From NCBI RefSeq assembly GCF_030409315.1, contig NZ_JAUFPS010000001.1:26000-89999 (forward strand): 64,000 nucleotides of DNA. Direction: 5' to 3'. The position numbers and the translations under genes were made by a program. The stretch comes from Mucilaginibacter flavus. Its GTDB lineage: Bacteria > Bacteroidota > Bacteroidia > Sphingobacteriales > Sphingobacteriaceae. This document shows, in pieces, positions 25,395 through 35,600 of this stretch. The notes below the pieces were generated by a model. It had not been told where the DNA came from. It worked only from the letters and a program-made list of their open reading frames with translations, and made no database searches. Positions within the stretch are counted from its first letter, which is position 1. Each line of letters starts with the position of its first letter.

Positions 25395-25440
25395 TTTAAA
25401 AGCGACCGTTCCTCGCAATGACGTAATGTAATAAAGAAGT

Positions 25441-25531
25441 CATCCCGAACTTGTTTCGGGACCTCACGTGCTAATTGTACCACAAGCAGGATGGGCCTTG
25501 CTTATGGGTTGCTGAAACAAGTTCGGCATGA
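25441..25531. repeat. REP-like hairpin with CCCGAACTTGTTTCGGG
   Basis: A hairpin CCCGAACTTGTTTCGGG at 25444-25460 is matched by GAAACAAGTTCGGCATGAC at 25513-25531, forming an outer inverted repeat. With the palindrome and REP element before it, the 407-nt gap 25187-25593 is nearly filled by structured repeats and has no gene. Confidence 0.75.
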
Positions 25532-25593
25532 CAACCGGTAAATTTTTTAAAACGCCAATTAACCAATTATTACCATAACCTAATTAAACTTAA

Positions 25594-26847
25594 ATGCAAA
25601 CCATTAATAGAGCGCAGCTCTTCAGGGCCAGTTGTTTATCACTGCTGGTAACCTCATTATCATTCGGCATCCGTGCCGGCATCCTTGGCGATCTTGGTGT
25701 TAAATTTCAATTGAACGCCAGTCAGTTAGGAACCATAACGGCAACCGCTTTCTGGGGATTTCCGCTGGCCGTAGTTATCGGTGGCATAATAGTAGATATT
25801 ATAGGCATGAAACGCCTGCTGTTACTGGCATTTTTATTTCACCTGGTAGGCATTTTACTCACCGTATTTGCAACCGGGTATTGGACCTTATTTATCTCCA
25901 CCCTAACCATAGGCATTGCCAACGGCACGGTCGAGGCAGCGTGTAACCCGCTGGTAACTTCTTTATATACCGAAAATAAAACCACCAAATTGAGTCACTT
26001 TCACTTATGGTTTCCGGGTGGTATTGTTATAGGCACGCTCATAGTAACTCTGTTTAAAATGATAGGTTTAAACTGGCAGGTACAGGTTGGTGTAATGCTT
26101 ATCCCTACGGTTATTTACGGCTACCTGTTCTCAAAACTGGATTTCCCGGTTACCGAGCGTGTGGCATCAGGTGTGTCAACAGCGGGTATGTACAAAGCGG
26201 TGTTATCGCCACTATTTATCTTCATGTTCATTTGCATGTTCGGCACGGCAATTACCGAGTTGTTTACCGGCCAGTGGATTGATGTGTTATTGAAAAACGT
26301 TACCGATAACGCCCTGTTGCTATTAACCTTAGAAACCGGCGTAATGGTATTGGGCAGGGGATTTGCCAAACCAATTTTAAAGCTATTCTCGCCGCAGGTA
26401 GTAATTTTAATGTCTACCATCGTTGCGGCTTTAGGCTTATACATGCTGAGCACTTTACATGGCGATATTATCTTTTTAGCAGCCATTATATTTGGTATGG
26501 GCGTATGTTTCTTTTGGCCAACCATGCTGGGCTTTGTATCAGAAAACATCCCTAAATCCGGCGCTTTGGGCATCAACTTAATGGGCGGCGCCGGTATGTT
26601 CGCTGTTTCTGTGTGGACGGTGATCATGGGTAAATACTATGATAAAATTGTAGCGGCAAAAATGGCCGGCTTACCGGCGGGTACAGATCCGGCTAAAGCA
26701 TTGGAGCAAGCCAAAAGCCTTGCCGGGCCGGATGTATTACATTTTACCCTAATGATACCATTGGGACTAATAGTAGCATTTACAGGTTTGGTGCTTTACA
26801 TGCGCACTCAGAAAAAAACAGCCCCTTTAACCGCTGCGGTGGTATAA
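25594..26847 (+). CDS. MFS sugar transporter
   Basis: The product has 417 residues with about 12 hydrophobic spans. Typical MFS features are the GGIIVDIIGMKRLL loop between spans 2 and 3 and the GMGVCFFWPTMLGFVSEN span in the C-terminal half. There is a broad central loop around 185-200. The overall pattern (FRASCLSLLVTSLSFGIRAGI start) resembles Bacteroidota sugar:proton symporters of the FucP/GGP type. The cluster context suggests it imports a monosaccharide or keto-sugar released in the periplasm. Its last codons overlap a terminator hairpin, so it may end its own transcript. Confidence 0.85.
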   Translation: MQTINRAQLFRASCLSLLVTSLSFGIRAGILGDLGVKFQLNASQLGTITATAFWGFPLAVVIGGIIVDIIGMKRLLLLAFLFHLVGILLTVFATGYWTLFISTLTIGIANGTVEAACNPLVTSLYTENKTTKLSHFHLWFPGGIVIGTLIVTLFKMIGLNWQVQVGVMLIPTVIYGYLFSKLDFPVTERVASGVSTAGMYKAVLSPLFIFMFICMFGTAITELFTGQWIDVLLKNVTDNALLLLTLETGVMVLGRGFAKPILKLFSPQVVILMSTIVAALGLYMLSTLHGDIIFLAAIIFGMGVCFFWPTMLGFVSENIPKSGALGINLMGGAGMFAVSVWTVIMGKYYDKIVAAKMAGLPAGTDPAKALEQAKSLAGPDVLHFTLMIPLGLIVAFTGLVLYMRTQKKTAPLTAAVV

Positions 26848-26862
26848 AAAGGCTGTTTTTTT
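26812..26862 (+). terminator. Terminator overlapping the end of the MFS gene
   Basis: AAAAAAACAGCC (26812-26823) pairs with GGCTGTTTTTTT (26851-26862). The left arm encodes part of the last residues (Lys-Lys-Thr-Ala) of the transporter and the right arm lies after its stop, so the stop codon sits in the 27-nt loop. Confidence 0.8.
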
Positions 26863-27021
26863 TAGAATAAAATTGTATTTTTCGCCACAATTAACAAAAC
26901 AACTAAAAAACAGTATCATCCATTAAAGCAGTAACCAAAACAGGCTGTGTTTTGATGGGTTTTATTGAAATCAACCAACATTAACCCGGTTAACCTCCGG
27001 AAAAAAGAAAAATTTATTACT

Positions 27022-27462
27022 ATGAAAAAGGCATTTTTTATTCTTGGCATGTGTGCAGTATTATCAGCTTGCGGTGGTTCGGCAGGCAGCAAAGGTGGCA
27101 GCGATAGCACCGATGCGGCAAACCAAACCGCAAAAGCAACCAATTCTGATGCTGATACCAACGCTACCAAAACCGGTACCGAAGCAGCAGGTGGTTCTGC
27201 AGGATCAGCAGCAGGCGAGAAATTATTGGCAGCAAATGATTGCGGTACCTGCCACAAGGTAGATACTAAAGTTATTGGCCCTGCATTCCAGGACATCGCC
27301 AAAAAATATGATGCTTCTGAAGCCAACATTGATATGCTTGCTAAAAAAGTAATTGCAGGTGGCAGCGGCAACTGGGGTACTATGGCCATGACAGCTCACC
27401 CTGGCCTGGCCGAGGCTGATGCTAAAGAAATTGTAAAATACATCCTTTCTTTAAAGAAATAA
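27022..27462 (+). CDS. Lipoprotein c-type cytochrome (class I)
   Basis: The product has 146 residues, read from ATG at 27022 because the next residues form a lipoprotein signal, MKKAFFILGMCAVLSAC with Cys17; an upstream TTG frame extension is rejected. A long Ser/Thr/Asp/Ala linker (residues 18-65) precedes the haem motif CGTCHK at 74-79. The distal Met is probably in NWGTMAMTAHP. It should be a membrane-anchored periplasmic electron carrier, with the linker as tether. In the glycoside 3-dehydrogenase system cytochrome c accepts electrons from the GMC subunit, so its place in the cluster fits. A 30-nt gap leads to the transporter at 27493. Confidence 0.88.
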   Translation: MKKAFFILGMCAVLSACGGSAGSKGGSDSTDAANQTAKATNSDADTNATKTGTEAAGGSAGSAAGEKLLAANDCGTCHKVDTKVIGPAFQDIAKKYDASEANIDMLAKKVIAGGSGNWGTMAMTAHPGLAEADAKEIVKYILSLKK

Positions 27463-27492
27463 GCGCAAATAAATTCATCTAATAAAACAAAT

Positions 27493-28737
27493 ATGACCGT
27501 TGGAATAAGGGCAAAGCTTTCTGTAATGATGTTCCTGGAATTTTTTATCTGGGGAGCGTGGTTTGTAACTATGGGTACTTACCTCACCGTAACATTAAAA
27601 GCTACAGGAACGCAAAATGCAGGGGCGTACGCAACACAATCATTTGGGGCTATAATTGCACCTTTCATTATTGGCCTTATTGCTGATAAATACTTTTCGG
27701 CTCAAAAAATATTAGGTGTACTGCATTTAATTGGGGCGGCTTCACTTTTTTACGCGACTACGATTGCCGATTTTGATAAATTTTATCCTAATATTTTGTT
27801 TTATATGATCATTTACATGCCAACGTTGGCTCTTGTAAATTCGGTATCATTTAAACAGATGAAAAATCCAAGTAAGGAGTTTCCGCCAATTCGCGTATTC
27901 GGTACTTTAGGATGGATAATTGCCGGTATAGTTATTGGCTTTCTTGGCTGGGAAAAATCGGGCTCATTGGTGTTAACGTTTAAAATGGCATCAGTAGCTT
28001 CACTTATTTTAGGATTGTTAAGCTTTACCTTGCCAGATACTCCTCCGGTAAAAAAAGGTCAGAAAACTACATTTGGCGAGATTATTGGGTTGGATTCAAT
28101 TGGTCTGCTAAAAAACAGATCTTACCTTACCTTTTTCCTGGCATCGGTTGCCATTTGCGTACCGCTTGCATTTTACTACAATTTTACCAATCCTTTCCTG
28201 AATGAAGTAGGTGTAACAGCCGCCGCGGGTAAACAATCGATGGGGCAGATGTCCGAATTTTTATTCATGGCACTGATGCCTTTGTTTTTTGTACGCTTAG
28301 GCGTTAAAAAAATGCTTGCTGTTGGTATGTTGGCCTGGGTATTACGCTATATTCTTTTTGCCTTTGGCGATGTAGGCGGCAACTATTGGATGCTGATTGC
28401 AGGTATAGTAATGCACGGTATCTGTTACGATTTCTTCTTTGTTACCGGGCAAATTTACACCGATAATTTAGCGGGCGAACGCTTCAAGAGTGCTGCTCAG
28501 GGCTTTATCACTTTGGCAACTTATGGTGTGGGCATGCTTATTGGCTCTTATATTTCGGGCCCGATAGTGGATGCACATGTAGTAGGTACAGGTCACGATT
28601 GGAAAACCATTTGGTTAATACCAGCCGGTATTGCTGCTGTGGTGTTGATATTTTTCTTGTTATTTTTTAAAGATACAAACATGGCTACCAAGCCAGGTTT
28701 GGATATTGAAGAACCTTCTGCTCAAACAAAAATATAA
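27493..28737 (+). CDS. MFS transporter of the nucleoside:proton symporter type
   Basis: The product has 414 residues and about 12 membrane spans. The start RAKLSVMMFLEFFIWGAWFV, the segment IIAPFIIGLIADKYFSAQK, and PIRVFGTLGWIIAGI are characteristic of the NupG/XapB-like nucleoside:H+ symporter family. In Bacteroidota sugar clusters, relatives of this family are often located with keto-sugar enzymes, so the substrate may be a sugar rather than a nucleoside (inference). It is followed after only 2 nt by the next enzyme gene, indicating cotranscription. It differs from the MFS protein at 25594, so the cluster encodes two distinct importers. Confidence 0.85.
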   Translation: MTVGIRAKLSVMMFLEFFIWGAWFVTMGTYLTVTLKATGTQNAGAYATQSFGAIIAPFIIGLIADKYFSAQKILGVLHLIGAASLFYATTIADFDKFYPNILFYMIIYMPTLALVNSVSFKQMKNPSKEFPPIRVFGTLGWIIAGIVIGFLGWEKSGSLVLTFKMASVASLILGLLSFTLPDTPPVKKGQKTTFGEIIGLDSIGLLKNRSYLTFFLASVAICVPLAFYYNFTNPFLNEVGVTAAAGKQSMGQMSEFLFMALMPLFFVRLGVKKMLAVGMLAWVLRYILFAFGDVGGNYWMLIAGIVMHGICYDFFFVTGQIYTDNLAGERFKSAAQGFITLATYGVGMLIGSYISGPIVDAHVVGTGHDWKTIWLIPAGIAAVVLIFFLLFFKDTNMATKPGLDIEEPSAQTKI

Positions 28738-28739
28738 CC

Positions 28740-29636
28740 ATGTCATCAAATCAAAACAGGCGTTCGGCTATTAAAAGCATGATCGCGGGTACGGCCGCCG
28801 TTGGCGCGTCGGGCGTATTATCTTCATTTACTGCTACCGAAAACAAAGAAAAAAACATGACAGCCGATTCGCTTAAAGGTAATATTAACCACGCCGTTTG
28901 CCGCTGGTGTTATGGCGATATTTCGGTTGAGCAGCTGTGTATTGCCGCGAAAGGTATCGGCATAAAAGGGATCGACCTGGTTGGCCCGGCTGATTGGCCT
29001 ACGTTAAAAAAGTATGGCCTGTACTCATCCATGTGTAACGGTGCCGAAATTAATTTGACCGATGGTTTCGGTGATAAAGAATTTCATGCCCAGCTGCACA
29101 AAAACTATAGCGAGATGATCCCTAAAGTTGCTGCCGCGGGGTATAAAAATCTGATCTGCTTTAGCGGCAGCCGCCGTGGTAAGGATAATGAAACCGGTTG
29201 GAATAACTGTGTTGAAGGCCTTAAACCAATGGTTGAGCTTGCCGAAAAGCACGGTGTTGTACTGGTGATGGAATTACTCAACAGCAAAATAGATCATAAA
29301 GATTACCAATGCGATAGGGTAGAGTGGGGTGCTGAGCTTTGTAAAAGGTTAGGCTCCGAACATTTTAAACTGTTGTTTGATATTTACCACATGCAGATAG
29401 ATGAAGGCGACGTGATCCGCAATATCCGCGCTTATAACCAATACATTAACCATTACCATACAGGTGGTGTGCCGGGCCGTAATGAGATTGATGACAGCCA
29501 GGAGCTTTACTATCCGGCTATTATGAAAGCAATTGTGGCAACCGGTCACAAAGGTTTTGTTGCGCAGGAGTTTATCCCGAAGCAACCAGATCACATCGCG
29601 TCGTTACGCAAAGCGGTACACATTTGTGATGTTTAA
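28740..29636 (+). CDS. Tat-exported hydroxypyruvate isomerase-like TIM-barrel protein
   Basis: The product has 298 residues. NRRSAIKSMIAGTAAVGASG is a twin-arginine-like signal. The barrel shows INHAVCRWCYGDISVEQLC, GIKGIDLVGPADWPTLK, KNLICFSGSRRG, VVLVMELLNSKIDHK, LLFDIYHMQIDEGD and INHYHTGGVPGRNEI, a set typical of hydroxypyruvate isomerase-like members of the AP-endonuclease 2 superfamily. Glu, Asp, His and Glu act as metal ligands. Because it is exported, hydroxypyruvate itself is an unlikely substrate; a keto-sugar released in the periplasm is more reasonable in this cluster. Coupled by 2 nt to the upstream transporter gene. Confidence 0.85.
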   Translation: MSSNQNRRSAIKSMIAGTAAVGASGVLSSFTATENKEKNMTADSLKGNINHAVCRWCYGDISVEQLCIAAKGIGIKGIDLVGPADWPTLKKYGLYSSMCNGAEINLTDGFGDKEFHAQLHKNYSEMIPKVAAAGYKNLICFSGSRRGKDNETGWNNCVEGLKPMVELAEKHGVVLVMELLNSKIDHKDYQCDRVEWGAELCKRLGSEHFKLLFDIYHMQIDEGDVIRNIRAYNQYINHYHTGGVPGRNEIDDSQELYYPAIMKAIVATGHKGFVAQEFIPKQPDHIASLRKAVHICDV

Positions 29637-29686
29637 ACCTTTGGGGGCAAACACCATCTAACACTACACTAACTAAACAGAAATAC

Positions 29687-30562
29687 ATGACAACCAGGAG
29701 AACATTTTTAGCACAGGCCGGTCTGCTTTCGGCAGGCGTTATGCTGGCACCACAATTACTATCGGCAAAAGAAAAAAACGGCGCGGGCTTACAATTGTAT
29801 AGCTTACGCGATCAGTTACCTGCCGATGTAAAAGGTGTAATTGGCAAAGTTGCTAAAGCGGGGTACAAAGAGGTTGAAACCTTTGGCTACAGTAAAGAAC
29901 ACGGTTACTGGGGCCTGCAAAGTAAAGACTTTGGTAAGCTATTGAAAGATAACGGCCTGAACAGCCCGAGCGGCCATTACGGTATCGATTCTTTTTTAGG
30001 TGAAGGCAAAACCGAAGAGCTTAATATGTATATGGAAGTAGCCAACACCATTGGCCAAACCTATATTATTATCCCAAGCCTTAACCATAATCTCATTAAA
30101 ACGGTCGACGATTGCAAACACGTTGCTGATAGAATGAACAAGGCAGCCGAAATTTGCAAAACAGCTGGTTTAAAATTAGGTTACCATAATCATAACTTTG
30201 AGTGGGCACCGGTGGGCGATACCTCTTTTTACGATGTGGTATTAGGCAACACCGATCCTAAATTGGTTAACATGGAAATGGACCTGTATTGGGTAGTACG
30301 TGCCGGCCAGGACCCGATTGCTATTTTTGAAAAGCATCCCGGTCGTTTCAAATTTGTGCATATTAAGGATAGGGATAAAACCAATCCTAACCTGAATACC
30401 GAAATAGGTACCGGCGATATTGACTTTGTTAAAATTTTAAGCAAAGCCAAGTTGGGTGGTGTTGAACATTTTATTGTTGAGCAGGAAAACTACACCAATA
30501 TTGATCCTTATGTAAGCATTGCTAAAAGTGCTGCTTATTTAAAAAATACACTTCACATCTAA
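29687..30562 (+). CDS. Tat-exported sugar phosphate isomerase/epimerase-like protein
   Basis: The product has 291 residues. TTRRTFLAQAGLLSAGVML is a twin-arginine signal, and LLSAKEK marks the cleavage region. The barrel motifs GLQLYSLRDQL, GYKEVETFGYSK, GYHNHNFEW, MEMDLYWVVRAGQD, FVHIKDRDK and FIVEQENYTNID match the protein at 15256 closely in order and spacing. It is probably a paralogue with a distinct substrate or step. It lies between another exported barrel protein and the DUF1080 protein, so three exported enzymes follow in a row, in keeping with periplasmic keto-glycoside breakdown. Confidence 0.86.
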   Translation: MTTRRTFLAQAGLLSAGVMLAPQLLSAKEKNGAGLQLYSLRDQLPADVKGVIGKVAKAGYKEVETFGYSKEHGYWGLQSKDFGKLLKDNGLNSPSGHYGIDSFLGEGKTEELNMYMEVANTIGQTYIIIPSLNHNLIKTVDDCKHVADRMNKAAEICKTAGLKLGYHNHNFEWAPVGDTSFYDVVLGNTDPKLVNMEMDLYWVVRAGQDPIAIFEKHPGRFKFVHIKDRDKTNPNLNTEIGTGDIDFVKILSKAKLGGVEHFIVEQENYTNIDPYVSIAKSAAYLKNTLHI

Positions 30563-30578
30563 CAAAACCAATTATAAG

Positions 30579-31349
30579 ATGAAATATTCAATTATATTAA
30601 CTACGCTATTGGTAGGCAGTTTTTTTGCAGCTAACGCGCAAAATGCCAAACCAGAGGATACCGAAATTTGGGACCCAATCCCCAAAGCAGTTGTACCAGG
30701 TAAAGTATTGGGCGATGCCCCATCTGATGCTATTATTCTATTTGATGGCAAAGGCCTTGACCAATGGGTAGATGTTGAAACCCAAACACCTGCTAAATGG
30801 CTGGTAAAAGGCGATATCCTTACCGTAAATAAAGCTACAGGCAACATTGAAACCAAACAAAAATTTACCAATTACCAGTTACACCTGGAGTGGCGCGTAC
30901 CTGCATCTATTACCGGCAGTGGCCAGGCCCGTGGTAACAGTGGTGTATTTTTAGCATCGATAGGTAAAGGCGATGCTGGCTACGAATTACAGGTTTTAGA
31001 TTCATACAATAACAAAACCTATGTAAACGGTATGGCTGGCAGCTTGTACAAACAAGTGATTCCGTTGGCAAACCCAGGCCGCAAACCAGGTGAGTGGAAC
31101 GTATATGACGTAGTTTGGACTGCCCCGGTATTTAACCAGGATGGTACATTAAAATCAGCAGCCCGTGCTACAGTATTTTTTAACGGTGTATTGGTTGAGA
31201 ATAACTTTGAGTTGCTTGGCCCAACCCAATACATTGGCAAACCATCTTACGAAGGTAAGGCACATGGTCCATCGCCAATTAAATTACAAGCCCACGGTGA
31301 TAAAAGCGAACCGCTTAGCTTCCGTAACATTTGGGTAAGGGAGTTGTAA
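30579..31349 (+). CDS. DUF1080 protein (3-keto-disaccharide hydrolase family)
   Basis: The product has 256 residues with a signal peptide (MKYSIILTTLLVGSFFAANAQ). The DUF1080 (PF06439, named 3-keto-disaccharide hydrolase) jelly-roll fold shows AIILFDGKGLDQWVDVE, LHLEWRVPASITG, GNSGVFLASIGKGDAGYELQ, GRKPGEWNVYDVVWTAP and a C-terminal LQAHGDKSEPLSFRNIWVRE. Family members hydrolyse 3-keto-glycosidic bonds, which matches the oxidase pair upstream. It is the last gene before a terminator, so it closes the cluster. It starts 16 nt after the preceding enzyme gene. Confidence 0.9.
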   Translation: MKYSIILTTLLVGSFFAANAQNAKPEDTEIWDPIPKAVVPGKVLGDAPSDAIILFDGKGLDQWVDVETQTPAKWLVKGDILTVNKATGNIETKQKFTNYQLHLEWRVPASITGSGQARGNSGVFLASIGKGDAGYELQVLDSYNNKTYVNGMAGSLYKQVIPLANPGRKPGEWNVYDVVWTAPVFNQDGTLKSAARATVFFNGVLVENNFELLGPTQYIGKPSYEGKAHGPSPIKLQAHGDKSEPLSFRNIWVREL

Positions 31350-31371
31350 TATAAGTTCTTTTTGATATTTG

Positions 31372-31406
31372 AAAGCGCCGTTGCAAACCAGTAACGGCGC
31401 TTTTTT
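31372..31406 (+). terminator. Terminator of the sugar oxidation cluster
   Basis: AAAGCGCCGTT (31372-31382) and AACGGCGCTTT (31393-31403) form an 11-bp GC-rich stem with a 10-nt loop and a T-run to 31406, 22 nt after the DUF1080 stop. Confidence 0.92.
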
Positions 31407-31464
31407 ATTGATGAAATTCCCTAAGGTTTTTAAATACGGTACAAAGTATCATGCCGCATCAATT

Positions 31465-31670
31465 CCAAAAAATCAATTAGTGGATTCGGCTAAAGCCATT
31501 TTTTGCTGTTGCTGTAATCCGTTGGCTGAAGCCAAACGGCAATGATCTGAATACCGATTTCACAAGAAATTCAAAATTCATTGCCGTCCCATTTATGGGG
31601 CGGAATCGAAATAATAGATGAGATGGCTTTAGCCAAAAACAACAAGCTAATTTTAAAATTGATTTCTCTG
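31465..31670. repeat. REP-like inverted repeat before the NIPSNAP gene
   Basis: GGCTAAAGCCAT (31488-31499) and ATGGCTTTAGCC (31623-31634) pair, with weaker complementary flanks (AATCAATT and AATTGATT). Inside are a smaller hairpin, TTGGCTGAAGCCAA, and the complementary CGGCAATG and CATTGCCG. The 378-nt gap 31350-31727 has no gene. Confidence 0.75.
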
Positions 31671-31727
31671 ATAAACTGCCGGGAAATTACAGGATTTGAA
31701 ATTATATTTACAAAATTTTAAGCCACC

Positions 31728-32510
31728 ATGAAAAACGCACCTACCTGGTTAATCACATTGTTTTTAAGCTTTATGCTGTTTACATTAAACCTTTCGGCAT
31801 CGCCTAAAAGGTATTATTACGAGCTTAAAATTTATCACTATAAAACCTACGACCAGGAAGGTAAAATAGAGCGTTACCTTAAAGATGCTTATCTGCCTGC
31901 CTTGCATCGCGCGGGTATCCCCAACGTTGGCGTATTTAAACCGGTAAAGCAGGATACTGCCGATATGCGCATTTACGTATACACACCTTTTACATCATTA
32001 GATAAATGGACCAGCGTTGATAAAAAGCTACAGGCCGATACCAAATATTTTGCCGATGGCGAAGATTATCTTAATGCCAATTACAAAGATGCGCCGTACA
32101 CCCGTATGGAAACTTTAATATTACATGCTTTCCCAGGCATGCCGGCACCAGAAGTGCCGCAACTTACCGCCCCCAAAGCCGAACGTGTATACGAATTACG
32201 TAGTTACGAAAGCGCCACCGAAAAATATAATTACAATAAAGTGCGTATGTTTAACGATGGCGATGAGATAGGTTTATTTAAACGCCTGGGCTTTAATGCT
32301 GTTTTTTACTCTGAAGTGATATCAGGGTCGCATATGCCCAACCTGATGTACATGACCACTTTTAACAGTAAGGATGATAGGGATAAACACTGGGATACTT
32401 TTGGTAAAGACGCTTATTGGAAAAGCTTATCGGCCAAGGCAGAGTATCAGAACAATGTTTCGCATGTAGATATCTTTTTCCTTTTCCCAACCGACTACTC
32501 TGATTACTAA
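31728..32510 (+). CDS. Exported NIPSNAP family protein
   Basis: The product has 260 residues with a signal peptide (about residues 1-25, ending LNLSASPK). Two ferredoxin-like NIPSNAP domains are visible: RYYYELKIYHYKTYDQEGKI with YLPALHRAGIPNVGVFKPV (about 28-125), and ERVYELRSYESATEKYNYNK with LFKRLGFNAVFYSEVISG (about 148-255). Function is not known for the family; in Bacteroidota such proteins often accompany sugar oxidation genes. It is placed after the cluster's terminator but on the same strand, so it probably has its own promoter in the repeat-rich gap. Confidence 0.82.
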   Translation: MKNAPTWLITLFLSFMLFTLNLSASPKRYYYELKIYHYKTYDQEGKIERYLKDAYLPALHRAGIPNVGVFKPVKQDTADMRIYVYTPFTSLDKWTSVDKKLQADTKYFADGEDYLNANYKDAPYTRMETLILHAFPGMPAPEVPQLTAPKAERVYELRSYESATEKYNYNKVRMFNDGDEIGLFKRLGFNAVFYSEVISGSHMPNLMYMTTFNSKDDRDKHWDTFGKDAYWKSLSAKAEYQNNVSHVDIFFLFPTDYSDY

Positions 32511-32619
32511 AACAAATTACATGCCATTAGGTTGTAACTTTAGTTTTTAGAAATTTAATTAATTTATTGCAAAAAATCTATTTTAGATGCATAGCTTTAA
32601 ATTAATATGATACCGGTTG

Positions 32620-35600
32620 ATGCAGCAAAATAATCAAAACTTTTTACGGGGCGGAGGCGAGATGGGGGCTTTGATGAGGGCCCATGACTGGTCGGCCTCT
32701 CCTTTAGGTGCACCGGATACCTGGCCGCAAAGTTTGCGCACAACCCTTAGTATTGTTTTAAACTCAAAATTCCCCATGTTTTTATTTTGGGGACCGCAAT
32801 CATTTTGCTTTTATAATGATGCTTACCGCCCAAGTTTAGGCAATAACGGTAAGCACCCTACAGCATTGGGGCAACCCGGCGCCGAGTGCTGGCCTGAAAT
32901 ATGGGAGTTTATAAAGCCGCTGATAGACCAGGTTTTAAGCGGAGGTGAAGCCACCTGGAGCGAAGACCAGTTGTTGCCAATTTACCGCAACGGTAAAATG
33001 GAAGATGTTTACTGGACCTTTAGTTACAGCCCTGTTAACGATGAAACCGGTAATCCGGCGGGCGTTTTTGTAACCTGTACTGAAACAACTGATAAAGTAC
33101 TCACGCTAAATAAGCTTATAGAGAGCAAAACCGAACTGGAATTTGCCATAGATGCAGCCGAATTAGGCACCTGGGATCTTAATCCGCAAACCAACAAATT
33201 TATTGGTAATAACAGGTTGAAAAGCTGGTTCGGGCTTAAACCCGAAGAAGAGATAGATCTTTCGCTGGCTATTAATGTAATGCATACCGATGATAGGGAC
33301 AGGGTAGCCGCAGCTATACAGGCTGCCTTACAGACAGCATCGGGCGGTAAATATGATATTGAATATACGATTGTGCATCCGCATACCCAACAGCACCGAA
33401 TTGTAAGGGCAAGGGGCAAGGCACTTTTTAATGAAGATGGGATAGCCACCCGGCTTAACGGAACTTTAGAAGATATAACCGATGCTGTAATTGCCCGTCG
33501 TGAATTGATGGAAAGCGAAGAGAATTTTCGGTCGCTTATTTTACAGGCACCTGTATCAATAGCGGTTTTTAAAGGACCGCAATATATTGTGGAAATTGCT
33601 AATGCCCCCGTATTTGAACTTTGGGGTAAAACCGCTGAAGAAACACTTGGGAAACCTATTTTTGAAGGCTTGCCCGAGGCAAAAGGCCAGGGCCTGGAGG
33701 CTTTGCTTGACCATGTTTACACCACGGGCGAAAAATTTGTAGCTACCGAAAGGGTAGTTTACTTACCACGGAACGGAAAGGTTGAAAAAACCTATGTGAA
33801 TTTTGTGTACGAGGCTTTAAAGGGCGCTAATGGAATAACCGGTATTATAGCGGTAGCTTCTGAAGTTACCGACCAGGTGATAGCTAAACAAAAAATCCTG
33901 GATGCCGAAGAGCGCGCCCGGCTGGCTGTTGATGCTGCCGAAATGGGTACTTATGATTTAAATATGCTGACTGGCGAACTTTTTACATCGCCGCGGTTTG
34001 ATGCCATTTTTGATGTAGAACATGGAAGCCCACGGAGCATTTATAGTTCGCGCATCCATGCGGATGATAATGATGGTCGTTTAAAGGCTTTTGAAAAAGC
34101 TTACAAAACCGGTCATTTTTTTCATGTAAGCAGGGTAATTTGGTTGGATGGGAGCATGCATTGGGTGCAATCTGAAGGGCAGATGTATTTTGACGAACAA
34201 AACAAGCCGATACGCTTATTAGGTACTGCTATTGATATTACCCGGCAAAAAGATGCCGAAGCCGAACTGAAGCGTTTTCAGTTTATGGCCGATAATGCAT
34301 CGGATATATTTGTGCTGATGCGGGAGGATGGGGCCTTCGCTTACGTTAATAATGTAGCGTTGGATGAATGGGGATATAATGAAGCGGAAGCGCTTGGTTT
34401 GCGTATAAGCAATGTAGATGTATATTTTAATGCCGAAACTTTTGCGATAGCATTTAACCGGGCGCAGGAGCAAAATATTCCGCCCCATGAAACGCTGTAT
34501 CGTAGGCGAAACGGATCTGTTTACCCGGTAGAGATCAACATGGTAAGCCTGGTATTGGGCGATAAGCCCCATCTTTTTGCCATCGCCCGCGATATAACCG
34601 AGCGTAAAAAAGCCCGCGAAGAACTGGTTAAAATTAATCAGAGCCTTGAAATAGCTTTGGAAGCCGGCCGTTTAGGATCGTACGAACTGGATTTAGATAC
34701 AGGACTTATGATTTGCACCCCGCAATGTAAAGCCAACTATGGCCTTAACCCGGATGCTGTTTTTAATTTTAACGACCTGCTTGCAGTTATGTTACCCGAA
34801 TACCGCGACGTGGTGCAAAAACGCGTTGCCGCGGCAATAAGCGAGCGTGGTGTTTATAATGCGGAGTACCAGGTAACCTGGCCCGATGAATCTATCCACT
34901 GGATAAATGCCAGCGGAAAGGCACGTTATAACGAGCACAACAAGGCCACCATTATGGTTGGTGTTACCATTGATATTACCGAGCAAAAATTGCTGCAACA
35001 GCAAAAAGACGAGTTTATAGGCATTGCCAGCCATGAATTAAAAACACCTGTAACCAGTATAAAAGCCTACACCCAGGTATTGGAACGCATACTGGCTAAA
35101 AAAGGCGATACGCAGGAAGCCGGCATGATCAGGAAGATGGATGCTCAGCTTAACCGCCTCACCAGCCTGATTGCCGATTTATTGGATGTTACTAAAATAA
35201 ACTCGGGCAGGCTGCAGTTTAACTACACCACTTTTGACTTTAATGCGCTGATAGCCGAAGTAGCCGAAGATTTACAACGCACTACACAAAAACATACACT
35301 TATCCAAAATATGCAGCAAACAGGACAAGTGTATGCAGATAGGGAAAGGATAAGCCAGGTGCTGGTTAACCTGATTAGTAATGCTATCAAATATTCGCCG
35401 CATAGTGCAGATATTATTATTGATACCAAACTGAACAATAACGAAGTGCTTGTAAGCGTTCAGGATTTTGGAATAGGGATTTCGAAAGCGAAGCAGCAGA
35501 AGGTTTTTGAGCAGTTTTATCGTGTAAGCGGTGCAAAACAACATACATTTCCTGGTTTAGGGCTTGGTTTGTATATATCATCAGAGATCATTAAACGCGA

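Noticed and set aside
25199..25483. 94-codon minus-strand frame
   Set aside because: Runs through two REP-like palindromes; its translation is the product of repeat DNA.
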